Positions 1-10,231 of a DNA stretch of 64,000 nucleotides are shown here, piece by piece (positions within the stretch are counted from its first letter, which is position 1; each line of letters opens with the position of its first letter). Both the position numbers and the translations under genes were made by a program. The stretch comes from Bidens hawaiensis. Lineage: Eukaryota > Streptophyta > Magnoliopsida > Asterales > Asteraceae. The DNA lies in the NCBI GenBank assembly GCA_021521415.1, contig JAIQDT010014363.1, positions 1 through 64,000 on the forward strand. Reading direction: 5' to 3'. The notes beneath the pieces are model-generated. The model saw only the letters and a program-made list of their open reading frames with translations. It was not told where the DNA came from and did not search any database.

Positions 1-925
1 ATGTGTTCCCACGAGGGGTTAGACCCGACAAAGATGGTTCTTCTGATAACCTGCAAAACAGACACCGTGAGCTCGTCACTGGGAAGGGGGGGGGTACCTC
101 CTTGTGACCACCCTCCGGCGTGAGAATCAGACTAGATTGCTCTTGAATATAAATGTATATTAAGAGATTGCTAGAGCAGATATCAGGTATAAGATGTAAG
201 ATACGAGATAAGATGAGATGATCATACCATTTGGGGTATTTATAGCCGAAGGTAGATTTCCAAGAATGTGTAGCCGGCTGAATAGTATTCCTGTTCTACC
301 AACTGTGGCTACGCACGTGCCATGCTGGTAGTTAGTGGGTAGGCAGCGGCTGACAGTGACCAGGCCTGCTGTGTACTATTCCTTTTCCACCAACTGCAGG
401 CTATGCACGTGGTATGACAGGAGTTGGTGAGTAGGCAGCGGCTAATAGTGACATACAGTACAAGAGCATGCTGCTCGCCATACTGTTGTCAATGAGCTGT
501 CGTATCTCTGGTCAGATCTTTTGCCCATACTTCTTCAGGTACAGTACAAAAGATCCTCCAGTATCGTACGGACTGGCTCATTTGGGCGGGAGTATTCCCC
601 CTCCCGCCTTTGTGCGGGATTGTTCCTGGCCTTGCTCATTCCTTCAGGTGACTACTGAATATTTTGAGAGCTAAGTGTCTTGTGCGTGTAGCCTTGCTGC
701 GCGGGTGGCCTTACCTGATGGCTTGTATCCGCAGCTGCGGGAACAGGCGGAGTACTTCGCCATTGGGAGGCATTTCCTGCGGGAACAGCTTGCGTACTGC
801 GCGTAAGGACGTCACGTCCTCTGAGCATGGTGGGTCCTCCGGATCCAGTTGGTTTCTGCGCAGACGTCTCTCTTCAAGGTGAGTCCTGCGGGTCCAACTG
901 GGCTCTACTGGGACCTACCTCTTCA
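1..925 (-). repeat. 3' LTR (left copy), truncated by window edge
   Basis: It aligns with 7977-8904 almost base for base and ends in the same CTCTTCA. About the first 55 bases of the repeat lie outside the window. A minus-strand TATA-like box (CTATAAATA, 237-245) is kept in all three LTR copies of the window. Confidence 0.9.
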
Positions 926-940
926 AGTCCCCCAGTCCAA
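926..940 (-). other. Polypurine tract of the Tat-like element
   Basis: Directly inside the left LTR the minus strand reads GGACTGGGGGACT before the LTR start TGAAGAG. This is the expected place and composition for the plus-strand primer. Confidence 0.5.
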
Positions 941-1315
941 TGTTCTTCTCATGAATTATTAATAAGTGAGGTGAACTTTTGGACTTAAGCAAAGGGTTTT
1001 GAAAAGGGGTTTAGTTTTAAGGTTTTCCATGGGGATTCTTCCCGCGGAAGTCCTAATGTCACTTGCAGAAATTCCCGACTTTCCTGCTTGATCTTTGGGT
1101 ATGATGCGGGTAGGTCTGTAACCTCCTCGCAAGTCGGGAGCGTTGAGTCCCACTTGTGTGGATTCTCCATGAGGTTTTGGTAGTTTTGAATATAGTGATC
1201 AATTATGTTAAAATCACCAATTCCATCTTGGAGTTTCAAACAATATAGTTCTCGACATTCCCGCTATGCGGGGATGTTATTCCCGTTTCCGCAAGCATGG
1301 CCCAGAAGATCCTTC

Positions 1316-1506
1316 TTGGTTTCAATTCCCTGCGGAGCGCTAGGTATGTGAAGGGTTTTGCCTTGACACTGTACCCGCACTCGTCTTACGGTTACTTTAC
1401 TTCCAAGGTATTCCTGGCGTCAATTCCCTGCGGGTGCTAAGTATGTGAAGGGTTTTGCCTTAACACTGTACCCGCACCCGTCTATAGTTACTTGGTTGCC
1501 AAGGTA
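1316..1506. repeat. 98-bp tandem duplication
   Basis: Two units share CAATTCCCTGCGG (1323 and 1421), TATGTGAAGGGTTTTGCCTT and a CCAAGGTA end, offset by 98 bp. They lie between the 3' LTR and the promoter of the antisense ORF. Confidence 0.8.
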
Positions 1507-1843
1507 AGGGGTATTTTCCCGCTTTTGAATCTTTTTGAAATTTTGAAATTCGAAGAGTTGGTGAAAGGATAAGAACAGTCCAAACTATTGAAACGTCGTC
1601 CGACGGTTTCTTCTGACAGTGTCAGGACGTGCAGGAATTTATGGCGACGTGACAGTAATATGGTCATTCCAGGCGCTTTTTCAGGCGCGTAGGCGCGAAT
1701 TTTCGGGCGCGTGGCAGCGAAATTACTGGCACGCGTCCTTTCAACAGCTGTTGCCAGCTTGCTTTTTGCCACGTGTCATAGTTTCATTGCACCTGCGATT
1801 TCTCTCTCTTCCGCATTAAATTCATCGCATTAATTGCGATTAG

Positions 1844-1851
1844 TATATAAA
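1844..1851 (+). promoter_or_regulatory. TATA box of the antisense ORF
   Basis: TATATAAA followed by a GA-rich stretch lies 127 bp before the ATG at 1978. With transcription starting about 30 bp downstream the leader would be about 100 nt. It is on the strand opposite to gag, so it would drive the antisense gene from inside the element. Confidence 0.6.
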
Positions 1852-1977
1852 GGGGGAGAGGGTCCTTTGTAATCCACACTTTCACTTTTCTCTTCATCTT
1901 CAAAACGATTTCCGGCGAATACTCACCTTTTCAGTCGAGCATTCTCTTGAAATCGTTCTCTTTTTCATACCTGCAAG

Positions 1978-2661
1978 ATGTCTTCTGCTCACGATCTTGA
2001 GGCTACAGCCCAGGAGGTTGGGGTGTACGCCGAGCACCCGTCATCCACGTCCGACAAGGATGACAAGAGTACTGCTGGCGAGTGCCAGTGTGCTCTGCCT
2101 GTCGATCTATATCAGTACATCGTCAGGAAGTTCATGCTCGAGTCTCTCGAGCCTGAGTTTCCTGAACCTCATCAGACGGTGTATGATGCCCCCAGAGGCA
2201 AGATCGGGGTATATGCCGCATTCTTTGTCTATGGGAATCTTAGGTTCCCTTTGACAAAGTTTGTGTACCGTGTCCTAGAGAGGCACGGTGTACACCTGAC
2301 CGAGGTGCACCCGATGGCGATCGCGAAGATTCGCCACTTCGAATGGGTGTGCCGGATTCTGGGCGTTGAGCCCTTCGTCGACCGCCTGATGACCTTCTAC
2401 TCTTGGAGGTGCATCCAGGGGTGGTATACTCTGATAACCCGGGTCAAGGGTTTGAAGATTTGCGCAACCGAGCGCAGTCTTCGTTCATGGAAGTGGGAGT
2501 TCTTTTTTATCTCCGCTCGCGCCATCCCCCTTGCCATGAAGTTCAAGAATGGGCAAGCACTCCCCAGCCTTCACGCCTCCAACTACCAGGAGGCGGAATG
2601 GTTCTCAAAGATATCCGAGTCCAATCTCCGGTTTACCGCTTTGCGGAGTCCGGGATGGTGA
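1978..2661 (+). CDS. Antisense ORF, N-terminal part: gypsy-type putative transposase domain (PF04195-like)
   Basis: The 227-residue frame begins with MSSAHDLEA. Its core has the pattern of the plant protein family annotated as 'Transposase (putative), gypsy type': a VYDAPRGKIGVYAAFF segment, then a FPLTKFVYRVLERHGVHLTEVHPMA-type helix pair, then FFISARAIPLAM. Despite the name, members are passenger ORFs of Tat retrotransposons and no catalytic activity is established. The start is set by a TATA box 127 bp upstream. The family-like reading moves to other frames after about 2640 (a GVWKDAEA-like segment follows out of frame), so at least one frameshift is likely and this copy is probably not fully functional. 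Exons continue to 5152. Recognised from memory; a domain search would confirm. Confidence 0.65.
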   Translation: MSSAHDLEATAQEVGVYAEHPSSTSDKDDKSTAGECQCALPVDLYQYIVRKFMLESLEPEFPEPHQTVYDAPRGKIGVYAAFFVYGNLRFPLTKFVYRVLERHGVHLTEVHPMAIAKIRHFEWVCRILGVEPFVDRLMTFYSWRCIQGWYTLITRVKGLKICATERSLRSWKWEFFFISARAIPLAMKFKNGQALPSLHASNYQEAEWFSKISESNLRFTALRSPGW

Positions 2662-2808
2662 TGCTCGGGAGAGCCGGGTGTGGAAGGATGCGGAGGCGCA
2701 AAAGATCCCGATCGTCCTTGAATAAGGTTTGAACTCTGTCCCTTACGGTATGCTCTGTCTTCTTTGTTTATATAGGTTTGTCTTCTAACTGTTTTTCTTT
2801 TATTTCAG

Positions 2809-3332
2809 AGGGGAACGACTTGCAGTCGCTCCTGTATCCGCGGGAGGCTGATAGTCCCGCTCGGATGGGTACTCGTGCTCTAGATGAGAACGAGTTTCCC
2901 ATCCTTGAACAGACGGCGGATCGGTTCGTGGAGGTCTATCCGCCAGGCCACGAGATCCTGAGCGCCAGGCGGCAGGTAAGGCGTTATTCAACCCTCGACC
3001 CCTCAATGCTGAAACCTCTGCTGGAATTCCTCTAATCTTGTGTTCTGATGAGAATCCGCAGATGGTCCTCCGTTGGTGCGGAAGAAGAAGGCTTGCCGGC
3101 GGGAAGGGGAAGGCGAAGGTGGCCTCCACTGCCGATCCGGTGCCTCGGTCTGATTCAGAGACCGAGAGCGAGGAGGTGGCGGGGAACCCTGGTGGTGATA
3201 AGACCACTGCTCCGGAGGCTGCGACGACTGTCACCTCCGGAGAGCCCAGGATGACGACGGTGAGCGGCGCAAAGTGGCCGGCTCCATCGGGTTCGTTCCC
3301 CGCATGTCCGCACTTTTAGGCTCAAGAAAACC
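2809..3332 (+). CDS. Antisense ORF, middle exons (2809-2975, 3062-3332)
   Basis: Good splice signals bound these blocks: donor at 2728, acceptor after a T-rich tract at 2806-2808, donor CAG|GTAAGG at 2975/2976, acceptor ending at 3061, donor GTAAGT at 3333. The first block encodes LLYPREADSPARMGTRALDE-type sequence, the second a Lys/Glu-rich then Thr/Ala-rich linker. I recognise no enzyme motif. The exon structure is inferred from splice sites only, and the phase between exons may be broken. Confidence 0.4.
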
Positions 3333-3401
3333 GTAAGTACAAACTTTCTTTATTTTTAACTTCATAGCTTTCCATCATTAATACTTATCTCCTTTGTGCA
3401 G

Positions 3402-3873
3402 GCGTGGATGCTACCGCATTCCAGGGTGTAGCGGGGAGGAGTACCTCCGGACCATGACGGTAGGCTTGGTCAGCCTACCTGAGGCGACGACCCAGGCGGC
3501 TGCGCCTGCTTCCGTTGGTTCAGTTGCTCACCCCGTTGAGCCAACTGTTCCAACTGTGATGACATCACCGCCGGCTGTCAGTGCCATATTTACTGAATCT
3601 TTCACTGAGCCGGCGGTGACTTTTTCTGCGGACTCCTCCGCAGCGGCGACCACGGTTGTGAGTTCACCTACGGTGAGTTCACCTCCGCTGGTTTCTACTA
3701 CCGCGGCGGCCTTCACCATGCCTCCTCCGTCATCGCAACGACGACCGATCCTTCAGGTATGCTTGGGCTTCTCGCCAACCTCTGCATCCTTCCATCTGCC
3801 TGACTCTTGGACGGATTTCCCTTGGGTTCAGGTGATGTGTTTGGCGGCTATCGGCCTGTTGTCGACCCTACAG
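3402..3873 (+). CDS. Antisense ORF, low-complexity Ala/Thr/Ser/Pro exon
   Basis: An acceptor (TTTGTGCAG, 3393-3401) and a donor (CAG|GTGCG at 3874) bound an open frame rich in Ala, Thr, Val, Ser and Pro (TVPTVMTSPPAVSA-like). Such a disordered middle is usual in this passenger-ORF family. The intron 3874-3952 has a long T run before TTTTTTGCAG. Confidence 0.4.
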
Positions 3874-4131
3874 GTGCGTAGGGTTCTTTTGGCCTTTTTT
3901 TTTTTTATTTTTTATATATCATCTTTTCCTAACTGCTTTTTGTTTTTTGCAGTGTCGGTTCCAATGAAGTGTATGTTCCACGATGGAACATCCGCGAGGA
4001 ACAACCCTTCGCACACCTGTGGAGTGCGTGGAGTGGGCTCGTCACGCAGCTCCCAGTGGTGCGTTGGGGGAAGCCATGGCTAGCTACCAGAGGGTAGGCT
4101 AACCAATGAGCTTCGGGTTCTCCTGGCCCGG

Positions 4132-4704
4132 ATGCAGCCACGCGTCGAGCTGCTTTGTCGTGAAAACGACAAGTTAAAAGCAGCTCGCATCCAAGAAGTA
4201 GCTCAGGCGCGGGCTGTCCGGGAGGAGAATAGGAGGCTTTCCGCAGTGGCTGCGGAAAAGGAGAAGGCCTTCAAGGCCCTCGAGGTTGAAGTTCAGGCCC
4301 GGCTCGAGGCCCGTTCCAAGGCTGCCCAAGCTGTTAACGAACAGCTTCGGCTGGCTAAGGAAACTGCACGGAACGCAACCGAGAGGGCCACCAAGGCTGA
4401 AGCTGTTGCTGAGCCTTTACGCCTCGAGAATGAGGAACTCAAAGTCAAACTATAGCCCTCCAACAGGCTCATGATGCCTTGGCGATGGAAGACGCCAAGA
4501 AGCTCCAAGAGATCTTGGGACCAGAGGGGCGTGCTTGACCATACTGAGCGGAAGCTAAAGGGCGTTGAAGAGGCTGCTGCAAAGGAAGTGTTGCTTGCCA
4601 ACCTCAATAAAAGTGAAGCCGAACGCGCCCGTAACCAAGCTCAAGCCGCCCTCCAAGAGGCTCTGGTTGCCAAGGAATGGCTTCTTCGAGAAGCGTTGTC
4701 TCAG
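4132..4704 (+). CDS. Antisense ORF, coiled-coil region
   Basis: The frame from 4132 reads ENDKLKAARIQEVAQ and on as a Glu/Ala/Lys/Arg-rich heptad pattern for over 100 residues, up to a stop at 4453-4455. The coiled-coil composition resumes in another frame (4471-4722: KGVEEAAAKEVLLANLNKSE), so a frameshift or short deletion sits near 4450-4520. It ends at a strong donor, TCAG|GTAAGC (4705). Long coiled coils C-terminal to the PF04195-like part are typical of this ORF family. Confidence 0.5.
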
Positions 4705-4786
4705 GTAAGCTTAACTTCATAATGTCTTTACGCTTTTCTTTGTAAATAGAAAAGGTTTTGATACTTGTATTTTTTCTTTTTTGTAG

Positions 4787-5152
4787 GTTGTGCATCGGGT
4801 CTTCACGGATACGTCTTATGACGATGCTATGAGCGCAGCCCTCAACGCTTCTCATGAGGATGGGGAAAAGGCCGGCTTCCTGCTTGGTCTAGGGTTCGTT
4901 GAGAAAGGCATCCCGCCTTCCAACTTCCCTTTATTTGATGTGGATACTGAAGCTGTATACGACCAAGCAGTGAATCAGTATGCCGCCTTCCCGCATCCGG
5001 TGGTGGAGAAGGTAAACGAAGTTGCCGCTGCTGATGATGGGCTAGCTATCCTTAAAGCTTTCCTTGAACCGCCGCACTCTACTGATGGTGCGGATCCAGT
5101 GGTTGTGGTCCTGAGGCTTGATCTTGAAGATCCCTTTCCACCATTAGAGTAG
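4787..5152 (+). CDS. Antisense ORF, last exon
   Basis: It follows the acceptor TTTTTTGTAG at 4777-4786 and reads VVHRVFTDTSYDDAMSAALN, then GEKAGFLLGLGFVEKGIPP, to a TAG stop at 5150-5152. The acidic C-terminus and the 'AGFLLGLG' segment fit the end of PF04195-type retrotransposon passenger proteins as I remember them. A polyA signal lies 75 bp downstream. Confidence 0.5.
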   Translation, partial: VVHRVFTDTSYDDAMSAALNASHEDGEKAGFLLGLGFVEKGIPPSNFPLFDVDTEAVYDQAVNQYAAFPHPVVEKVNEVAAADDGLAILKAFLEPPHSTDGADPVVVVLRLDLEDPFPPLE

Positions 5153-5227
5153 ATTTTTATTTTTGTATAGCTTCTTTTGTATGCGGCTATGTACCCAGCA
5201 ATCTTTGTAATAATTGAATTTCGATGG

Positions 5228-5233
5228 AATAAA
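5228..5233 (+). terminator. Polyadenylation signal of the antisense ORF
   Basis: AATAAA lies 75 bp after the TAG at 5150-5152, in a TTTGTA/TAATTG-rich 3' UTR. With the TATA box at 1844 it makes the antisense ORF a self-contained transcription unit. Confidence 0.5.
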
Positions 5234-5344
5234 GATTATTTGCCAATCCCTTGCCTTGTTTATTTCACGCATATTCTGATTTAACTTAGCAATTTCTTTA
5301 GTACTTAGATAATTTAACTTTTCAACGTGGTAGATAATAAGTTA

Positions 5345-6130
5345 AAGTTTTGCGTCCTCTTTCATGATTGTGCGGATAAGACCGTCACTTGCACTTAGTA
5401 GGATGGCTAAACTTTACCTATATCTGACCTGCGTGGAAGTTTTCCTCATCTTTTCCTTTGAAATTTTCTAAGTGTTTAGAATAAGTTAACCGCTCGACGC
5501 GCGGTTGTCAATAGGTTCGGTTTCCTCTCATGATTGTGCGGTTAGGACCGGCACTTTCATTAGTGGGATGACCAAATTTTACCTATGACTGACCTGCGTG
5601 AAGGTTTACGTTTTTTGGGTTTATGCGGGTTTTGCCGCCTTCCCCACGCAACGACTTTCCACGTAATTATGCGGTGAGTACCGGCATCAGTGTTGAATAA
5701 ATTATCCGTTCGATGCGCGGGTTGTTAATAGGTTAGTGTTCAGTTTCCTCTATCATGATTCGTGCAGATAGACCGGCACTTTCATTTAGTGGGATGACTG
5801 AACTTTGCCTTTAACTGACATGCGTGAGGTTTGCCATTTTTTGGGTTTATGCGGGTTTTGCCGCCTTCCCCACGCAACGACTTTCCACGTAATTATGCGG
5901 TGAGTACCGGCATCAGTGTTGAATAAATTATCCGTTCGATGCGCGGTTGTTAATAGGTTAGTGTTCAGTTTCCTCTATCATGATTCGTGCGGATAGACCG
6001 GCACTTTTATTTAGTGGGATGACTGAACTTTGCCTTTAACTGACCTGCGTGAAGGTTTGCCGTTTTTTGGGTTTATGCGGGTTTTGCCGCTTTCCCCACG
6101 CAACGACTTTTCACGTAATTATGCGGTGGA
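5345..6130. repeat. 226-bp tandem array inside the retrotransposon
   Basis: CATGATTGTG or CATGATTCGTG recurs at 5363, 5529, 5754 and 5979, and TTTTTTGGGTTTATGCGGG at 5611, 5837 and 6063. The period is 225-226 bp, with a shorter first unit of 166 bp. Later units are almost identical. Each carries ACCGGCACTTTCAT, GACCTGCGTGA and ACGTAATTATGCGGTG. Tandem arrays in this part of Tat-lineage elements are known seeds of plant satellite DNA. Confidence 0.9.
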
Positions 6131-6439
6131 AACCGGCATATTCGTGTGGAAAGTTCATAAGTATAAATGTAAAATCACCAGCATTGATGTTCTAAGGAGA
6201 ATCATTTCCATTAGAAGTGGCTCTGAGCCTTTTCTTTACAAATTTGGAATTGATCTACATGCAAACTGTGTAATTGAGCTCCCTTCCATGTTGTTGGGAT
6301 GGGAGTGCCATCGAGCCGATATGCACCTGGTTCGGGATCTCGTTGTTTACGCAGTATGTAGTCTCCGGCATTGAAGCTGCAATTTTATTCGTGTTTTCCC
6401 CAGCTGGGGTTCTACACGCATCAGCCTGCTCAGCGTTCG

Positions 6440-7855
6440 TTACGCCACGAGGTGTGCGAGCGTCCCATCTCTGACAAATGCTTCGACGATATCCTTTACG
6501 TCTGTGCATTCTTCAGTGTTGTGGCCTTTTGTCCTGTGAAAGTCACAGTATTTGCTCCGATCAGCATTGTGACGATGTCGGATTATTGGAGCCTTTGGCC
6601 ATGGGAGCTCCTCAGTGGCGAATATCTCGGTGACGCTTTTGGTGAGTGACGTCCATCTGGAGTTCTGGTTCGACTTTACGTTATCCCTTCCGCCTAACCG
6701 ATGTTGCAAGCCGGATGAGGTGTCAAAGTTTAGCCTTGACTGCCAAATGCCTAGCTTCCGCTTTTTGTTTAGTCGGGCGGTAAGGACGTTGTCTTCTCTT
6801 GTTTTCTGGGTGTAGAGGTTTGTGCTATGGGGGAGATCTCTACCCAGTTGCTTCTCCGTTTCCGCAAAGCGTTTAGCTGCTGTCATGATGGCATCCCATG
6901 TGGATGGCATGCCATCTTTACCCGTTAAGGTGCGGATGAGCTCTGGGTCGTTTGCGCCCTGGATGAAAGCAGCGCGAACAAGATCTTCGCTAATATTACC
7001 CAGACTTAGCTTCTTTGAGTTGAAGCGAGTGATGAAGTCTGGCAAAGATTCATCTTCCTCTTGAATGCATTCGAGGATTGTCCATTGCTCTTCGGTATAC
7101 TTTCTTTGTTGGCTGAAGTGTTGGCTAAATTTTTGCTGGAAGTCTTCCCAATCGTAGATGTGGTGGACCGGTAGACGATCGAACCACGCTCTAGCTGCCC
7201 CAACAAGCGTCATTTGGAACATGTAACACCACGTATGTTCCGTCCAACTACTGACGGTTGCCCCCGCTATGAACCTGTTCAAATGATCGTCTGGATCAGA
7301 TATACCATCGTAAGTGCCGATGTTGGACATCTGTTTGGCACTTTTCGGGACGATTGCTTCCGCAATGTCCCTTGCAAATTTGGATGTTCCCGCCTTTGCA
7401 GCAGTTGGTGTAAATGTTTTGGAGAAGTCACGTGGGTTTCCCCCTGCGTTTTTTGGTTTGAAGGTTTCTCCAAAACGCCTTCTCGGTTGGTAGTCCGTTT
7501 CCTTACGCTTCCCTTTCGCCCTATGACGAGGGTTTGCGTCACTATCGGATTTCTCCGAATCATTGTCCAAGTACTCTCCGAATTCCTCAGGCTGTTGGAG
7601 TGAACGTAAGCGTTCATCCAACTCGGCTTGGAATTCTTTTTGACGTGCTTCCGCCCACGCTTTAACTTCATCGAGTGTTTGGCGGGGGAGCCTCGTTCGT
7701 TGTCTCTCTAACTGGGTATCGGTGAATCCCAGTGAGCGATTATTTACTGCACTTGCCCCAGCTTGGGTAACTGGGGTAGTGTTCGTAAAATTTGTGTAGT
7801 CGCCGGTATTCCCCTCAGTAGCTGGGGTTGTGGTTACCGGCGTTTCTTTAACCAT
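6440..7855 (-). CDS. gag: Gag polyprotein of a Ty3/gypsy Tat-like retrotransposon
   Basis: Structural protein forming the virus-like particle that packages element RNA. The 471 residues from ATG 7855 (MVKETPV) begin about 65 bp inside the 5' LTR; the open frame extends back into the LTR, but the internal ATG fits gag better. Residues about 60-100 are charged and helical, 105-140 basic. The retrotransposon gag core (PF03732) runs from about 180 to 320: YDGISDPDDHLNRF, ARAWFDRLP, DWEDFQQKFSQHF, ESLPDFITRFN. Near the end is a zinc-knuckle variant C-X2-H-X4-H-X4-C (CDFHRTKGHNTEEC). A TAA at 6440-6442 ends it where protease-pol would normally follow; no pol sequence is found beyond. The frame itself is intact, so a Gag protein could still be made. 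Confidence 0.88.
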   Translation of the reverse strand: MVKETPVTTTPATEGNTGDYTNFTNTTPVTQAGASAVNNRSLGFTDTQLERQRTRLPRQTLDEVKAWAEARQKEFQAELDERLRSLQQPEEFGEYLDNDSEKSDSDANPRHRAKGKRKETDYQPRRRFGETFKPKNAGGNPRDFSKTFTPTAAKAGTSKFARDIAEAIVPKSAKQMSNIGTYDGISDPDDHLNRFIAGATVSSWTEHTWCYMFQMTLVGAARAWFDRLPVHHIYDWEDFQQKFSQHFSQQRKYTEEQWTILECIQEEDESLPDFITRFNSKKLSLGNISEDLVRAAFIQGANDPELIRTLTGKDGMPSTWDAIMTAAKRFAETEKQLGRDLPHSTNLYTQKTREDNVLTARLNKKRKLGIWQSRLNFDTSSGLQHRLGGRDNVKSNQNSRWTSLTKSVTEIFATEELPWPKAPIIRHRHNADRSKYCDFHRTKGHNTEECTDVKDIVEAFVRDGTLAHLVA

Positions 7856-7905
7856 CTTTCCAGAAGTTTGAAAAAACTGAAAAGAAATGAAGTTATAGCT
7901 TTTAT

Positions 7906-7921
7906 GCACGGATGGCGCAAA
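7906..7921 (-). other. Primer-binding-site region of the Tat-like element
   Basis: Directly inside the 5' LTR the minus strand reads TTTGCGCCATCCGTGC. It resembles the TTTGGCGCC-type start common after Tat-lineage LTRs, with one G missing. The tRNA cannot be fixed by eye. Confidence 0.4.
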
Positions 7922-8904
7922 TGAAGAAACACTAATCGACCCCTGGCAGATTACGGATAATCTGGGGGTTAAATAGATGTTTCCCACGAGGGGTTAGACC
8001 CGGCAAAGATGGTTCTTCTGATAACCTGCAAAACAGACACCGTGAGCTCGTCACTGGGAAGGGGGGGGGGGGTACCTCCTTGTGACCACCCTCCGGCGTG
8101 AGAATCAGACTAGATTGCTCTTGAATATAAATGTATATTAAGAGATTGCTAGAGCAGATATCAGGTATAAGATGTAAGATACGAGATAAGATGAGATGAT
8201 CATACCATTTGGGGTATTTATAGCCGAAGGTAGGTTTCCAAGAAGGTGTAGCCGGCTGAATAGTATTCCTGTTCTACCAACTGTGGCCTACGCACGTGCC
8301 ATGCTGGTAGTTGGTGGGTAGGCAGCGGCTGACAGTGACCAGGCCTGCTGTGTACTATTCCTTTTCCACCAACTGCAGGCTATGCACGTGGTATGACAGG
8401 AGTTGGTGAGTAGGCAGCGGCTAATAGTGACATACAGTACAAGAGCATGCTGCTCGCCATACTGTTGTCAATGAGCTGTCGTATCTCTGGTCAGATCTTT
8501 TGCCCATACTTCGTCAGGTACATTACAAAAGATCCTCCAGTATCGTACGGACTGGCTCATTTGGGCGGGAGTATTCCCCCTCCCGCCTTTGTGCGGGATT
8601 GTTCCCGGCTTTGCTCATTCCTTCAGGTGACTACTGAATTATTTTGAGAGCTAAGTGTCTTGTGCGTGTAGCCTTGCTGCGCGGGTGGCCTTACCTGATG
8701 GCTTGTATCCGCAGCTGCGGGAACAGGCGGAGTACTTCGCCATTGGGAGGCATTTCCTGCGGGAACAGCTTGCGTACTGCGCGTAAGGACGTCACGTCTC
8801 TGAGCATGGTGGGTCCTGCGGATCCAGTTGGTTTCTGCGCAGACGTCTCTCTTCAAGGTGAGTCCTGCTGGTCCAACTGGGCTCTGCTGGGACCTACCTC
8901 TTCA
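7922..8904 (-). repeat. 5' LTR (right copy), 983 bp
   Basis: On the plus strand it begins TGAAGAAACAC and ends CTCTTCA, giving the canonical TG...CA ends; the solo LTR has the same ends. Homopolymer length, a few substitutions and single-base indels separate it from the left LTR, so the insertion is fairly young. A polyG run is near 8061. Confidence 0.9.
8215..8223 (-). promoter_or_regulatory. LTR promoter TATA box
   Basis: The minus strand reads CTATAAATA, kept at the matching place in the left LTR (237-245) and the solo LTR (24657-24665). It points toward gag and is the likely core promoter. Confidence 0.5.
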
Positions 8905-10228
8905 GTGAGGGTTTGGTTTTGAGTGGTTTGACTATATTATTATGATAACTGTTCTCTTTTATTACCACTAAACTAACTATACATATACTAAGACACAACT
9001 CCAATAGTTTTGTCTTTGAACTTTTGTCATCACACCTTGTCCTTTGAACTTTTTCCACCAAACATTTACACATTTACCGATTTATATGTAGAAAACATAT
9101 ATTTGCTCTTTTATTAGCTTTTTACCAAAAACCTGTATAAGCTATGTATGTATACAAAATAGTTACACCGTATATATATATGTATAATCCTTGTAAAATT
9201 ATAAAATCTAAAATTAGAATCAAAATCAGGAAAATAATTTTTGAAACTACCAAAAATTACAAACCATAAAATTTGAATTGCAGTCAAATGCTAATTAAGG
9301 CAGGACAGTATTATTAAATAAAATTGACTAATCATTACATTTTAATAACCAAATCGATAAAATTAAATGACGATCAATTTATAAGAGGAAACAACATCAT
9401 AAATACAGTTATTTTAAAATTTAAAATTTATAAAAATACTTAAATTCTAAAAAAACATATAATTGGTTTTAATTTACAATCTTTTAATAAAATTGAGGTT
9501 TTAATTTACACACCTTTTAATATAATTGGCTAACATAATTGACTAAATTAAAATTGCAGTAAAACAAATAGGTTTTATTTACAAAGATTCTAAAATTCCA
9601 ATTAAATTAAATTATTTCATATTAAATAAATAATTGACACAAATTTCAAACAAATATTAGGTAAATAAAAATGAATAAAATATATAAAAATAGAAAAATC
9701 AAGAATTAACATACATGCAAACACATATTTGATGGAGAAGATGGACATTTTGAAAATGGAGAAGACGATGATCGTATCTGTATCAATTAATCGGAATAAC
9801 AAATTAGGCTTGTTTATGTACCGAGGAAGACGAAAATCATTGTTGCATCCATTGGGAGGAGAAATTAATACAACAGATGTATTGAAGATGACAGTCATCA
9901 TTGACGCAACAATTTCATGGATAAACAATTTACGAACAAGAGTTATTGAAGAGAAGATGATCATGAATGTAAAACAATAGTGGCCAGATAAACAAATTAG
10001 GGTTGATAGAGCTGATAACAAAACAACGGGTGTAATATTTGTGGGTATCAGCTAAAACGGAAACGGGTCGCGCCTCTTTTGGATTTAATATTTAGAATAA
10101 AATTAATAGTGTATATGTGGAATTAAAATAAATGGAAACATGGTGATTTGGATGCATAGGTGGATAGACTAGTTAATTGCCATGTGGACAATTATAATGC
10201 TTAATAGTATTGTTAGATTAGATTAGAT
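8905..10228. other. AT-rich stretch, no gene seen
   Basis: Only short chance frames and A/T runs. No domain, tRNA or clear repeat was recognised. Confidence 0.6.
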
Positions 10229-10231
10229 TAA

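Larger units (their letters stand above)
1..8904 (-). mobile_element. Non-autonomous Ty3/gypsy Tat-like LTR retrotransposon (gag only, antisense ORF)
   Basis: Two nearly identical long terminal repeats (left copy cut by the window edge, ends at 925; right copy 7922-8904) enclose about 7 kb. Gag is on the minus strand, so the right LTR is the 5' LTR. A PBS-like stretch lies inside 7922 and a G-rich polypurine tract at 926-940. Between gag and the 3' LTR come a 226-bp tandem array and a multi-exon ORF on the opposite strand. I find no protease, reverse transcriptase, RNase H or integrase on either strand. An antisense ORF next to the 3' LTR plus internal tandem repeats is known for the Tat lineage (Grande, RIRE2, Retand relatives). 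The element would need a pol-bearing relative to move. The left target duplication is outside the window. Confidence 0.85.

Noticed and set aside
7856..7987. Gag start at the upstream ATG (7987)
   Set aside because: It lies inside the LTR; the first 44 residues do not look like gag, and the internal ATG at 7855 follows the PBS as expected.
9617..10021. 134-codon minus frame in AT-rich DNA
   Set aside because: Ile/Phe/Ser-rich chance frame without motif or homologue that I recognise.
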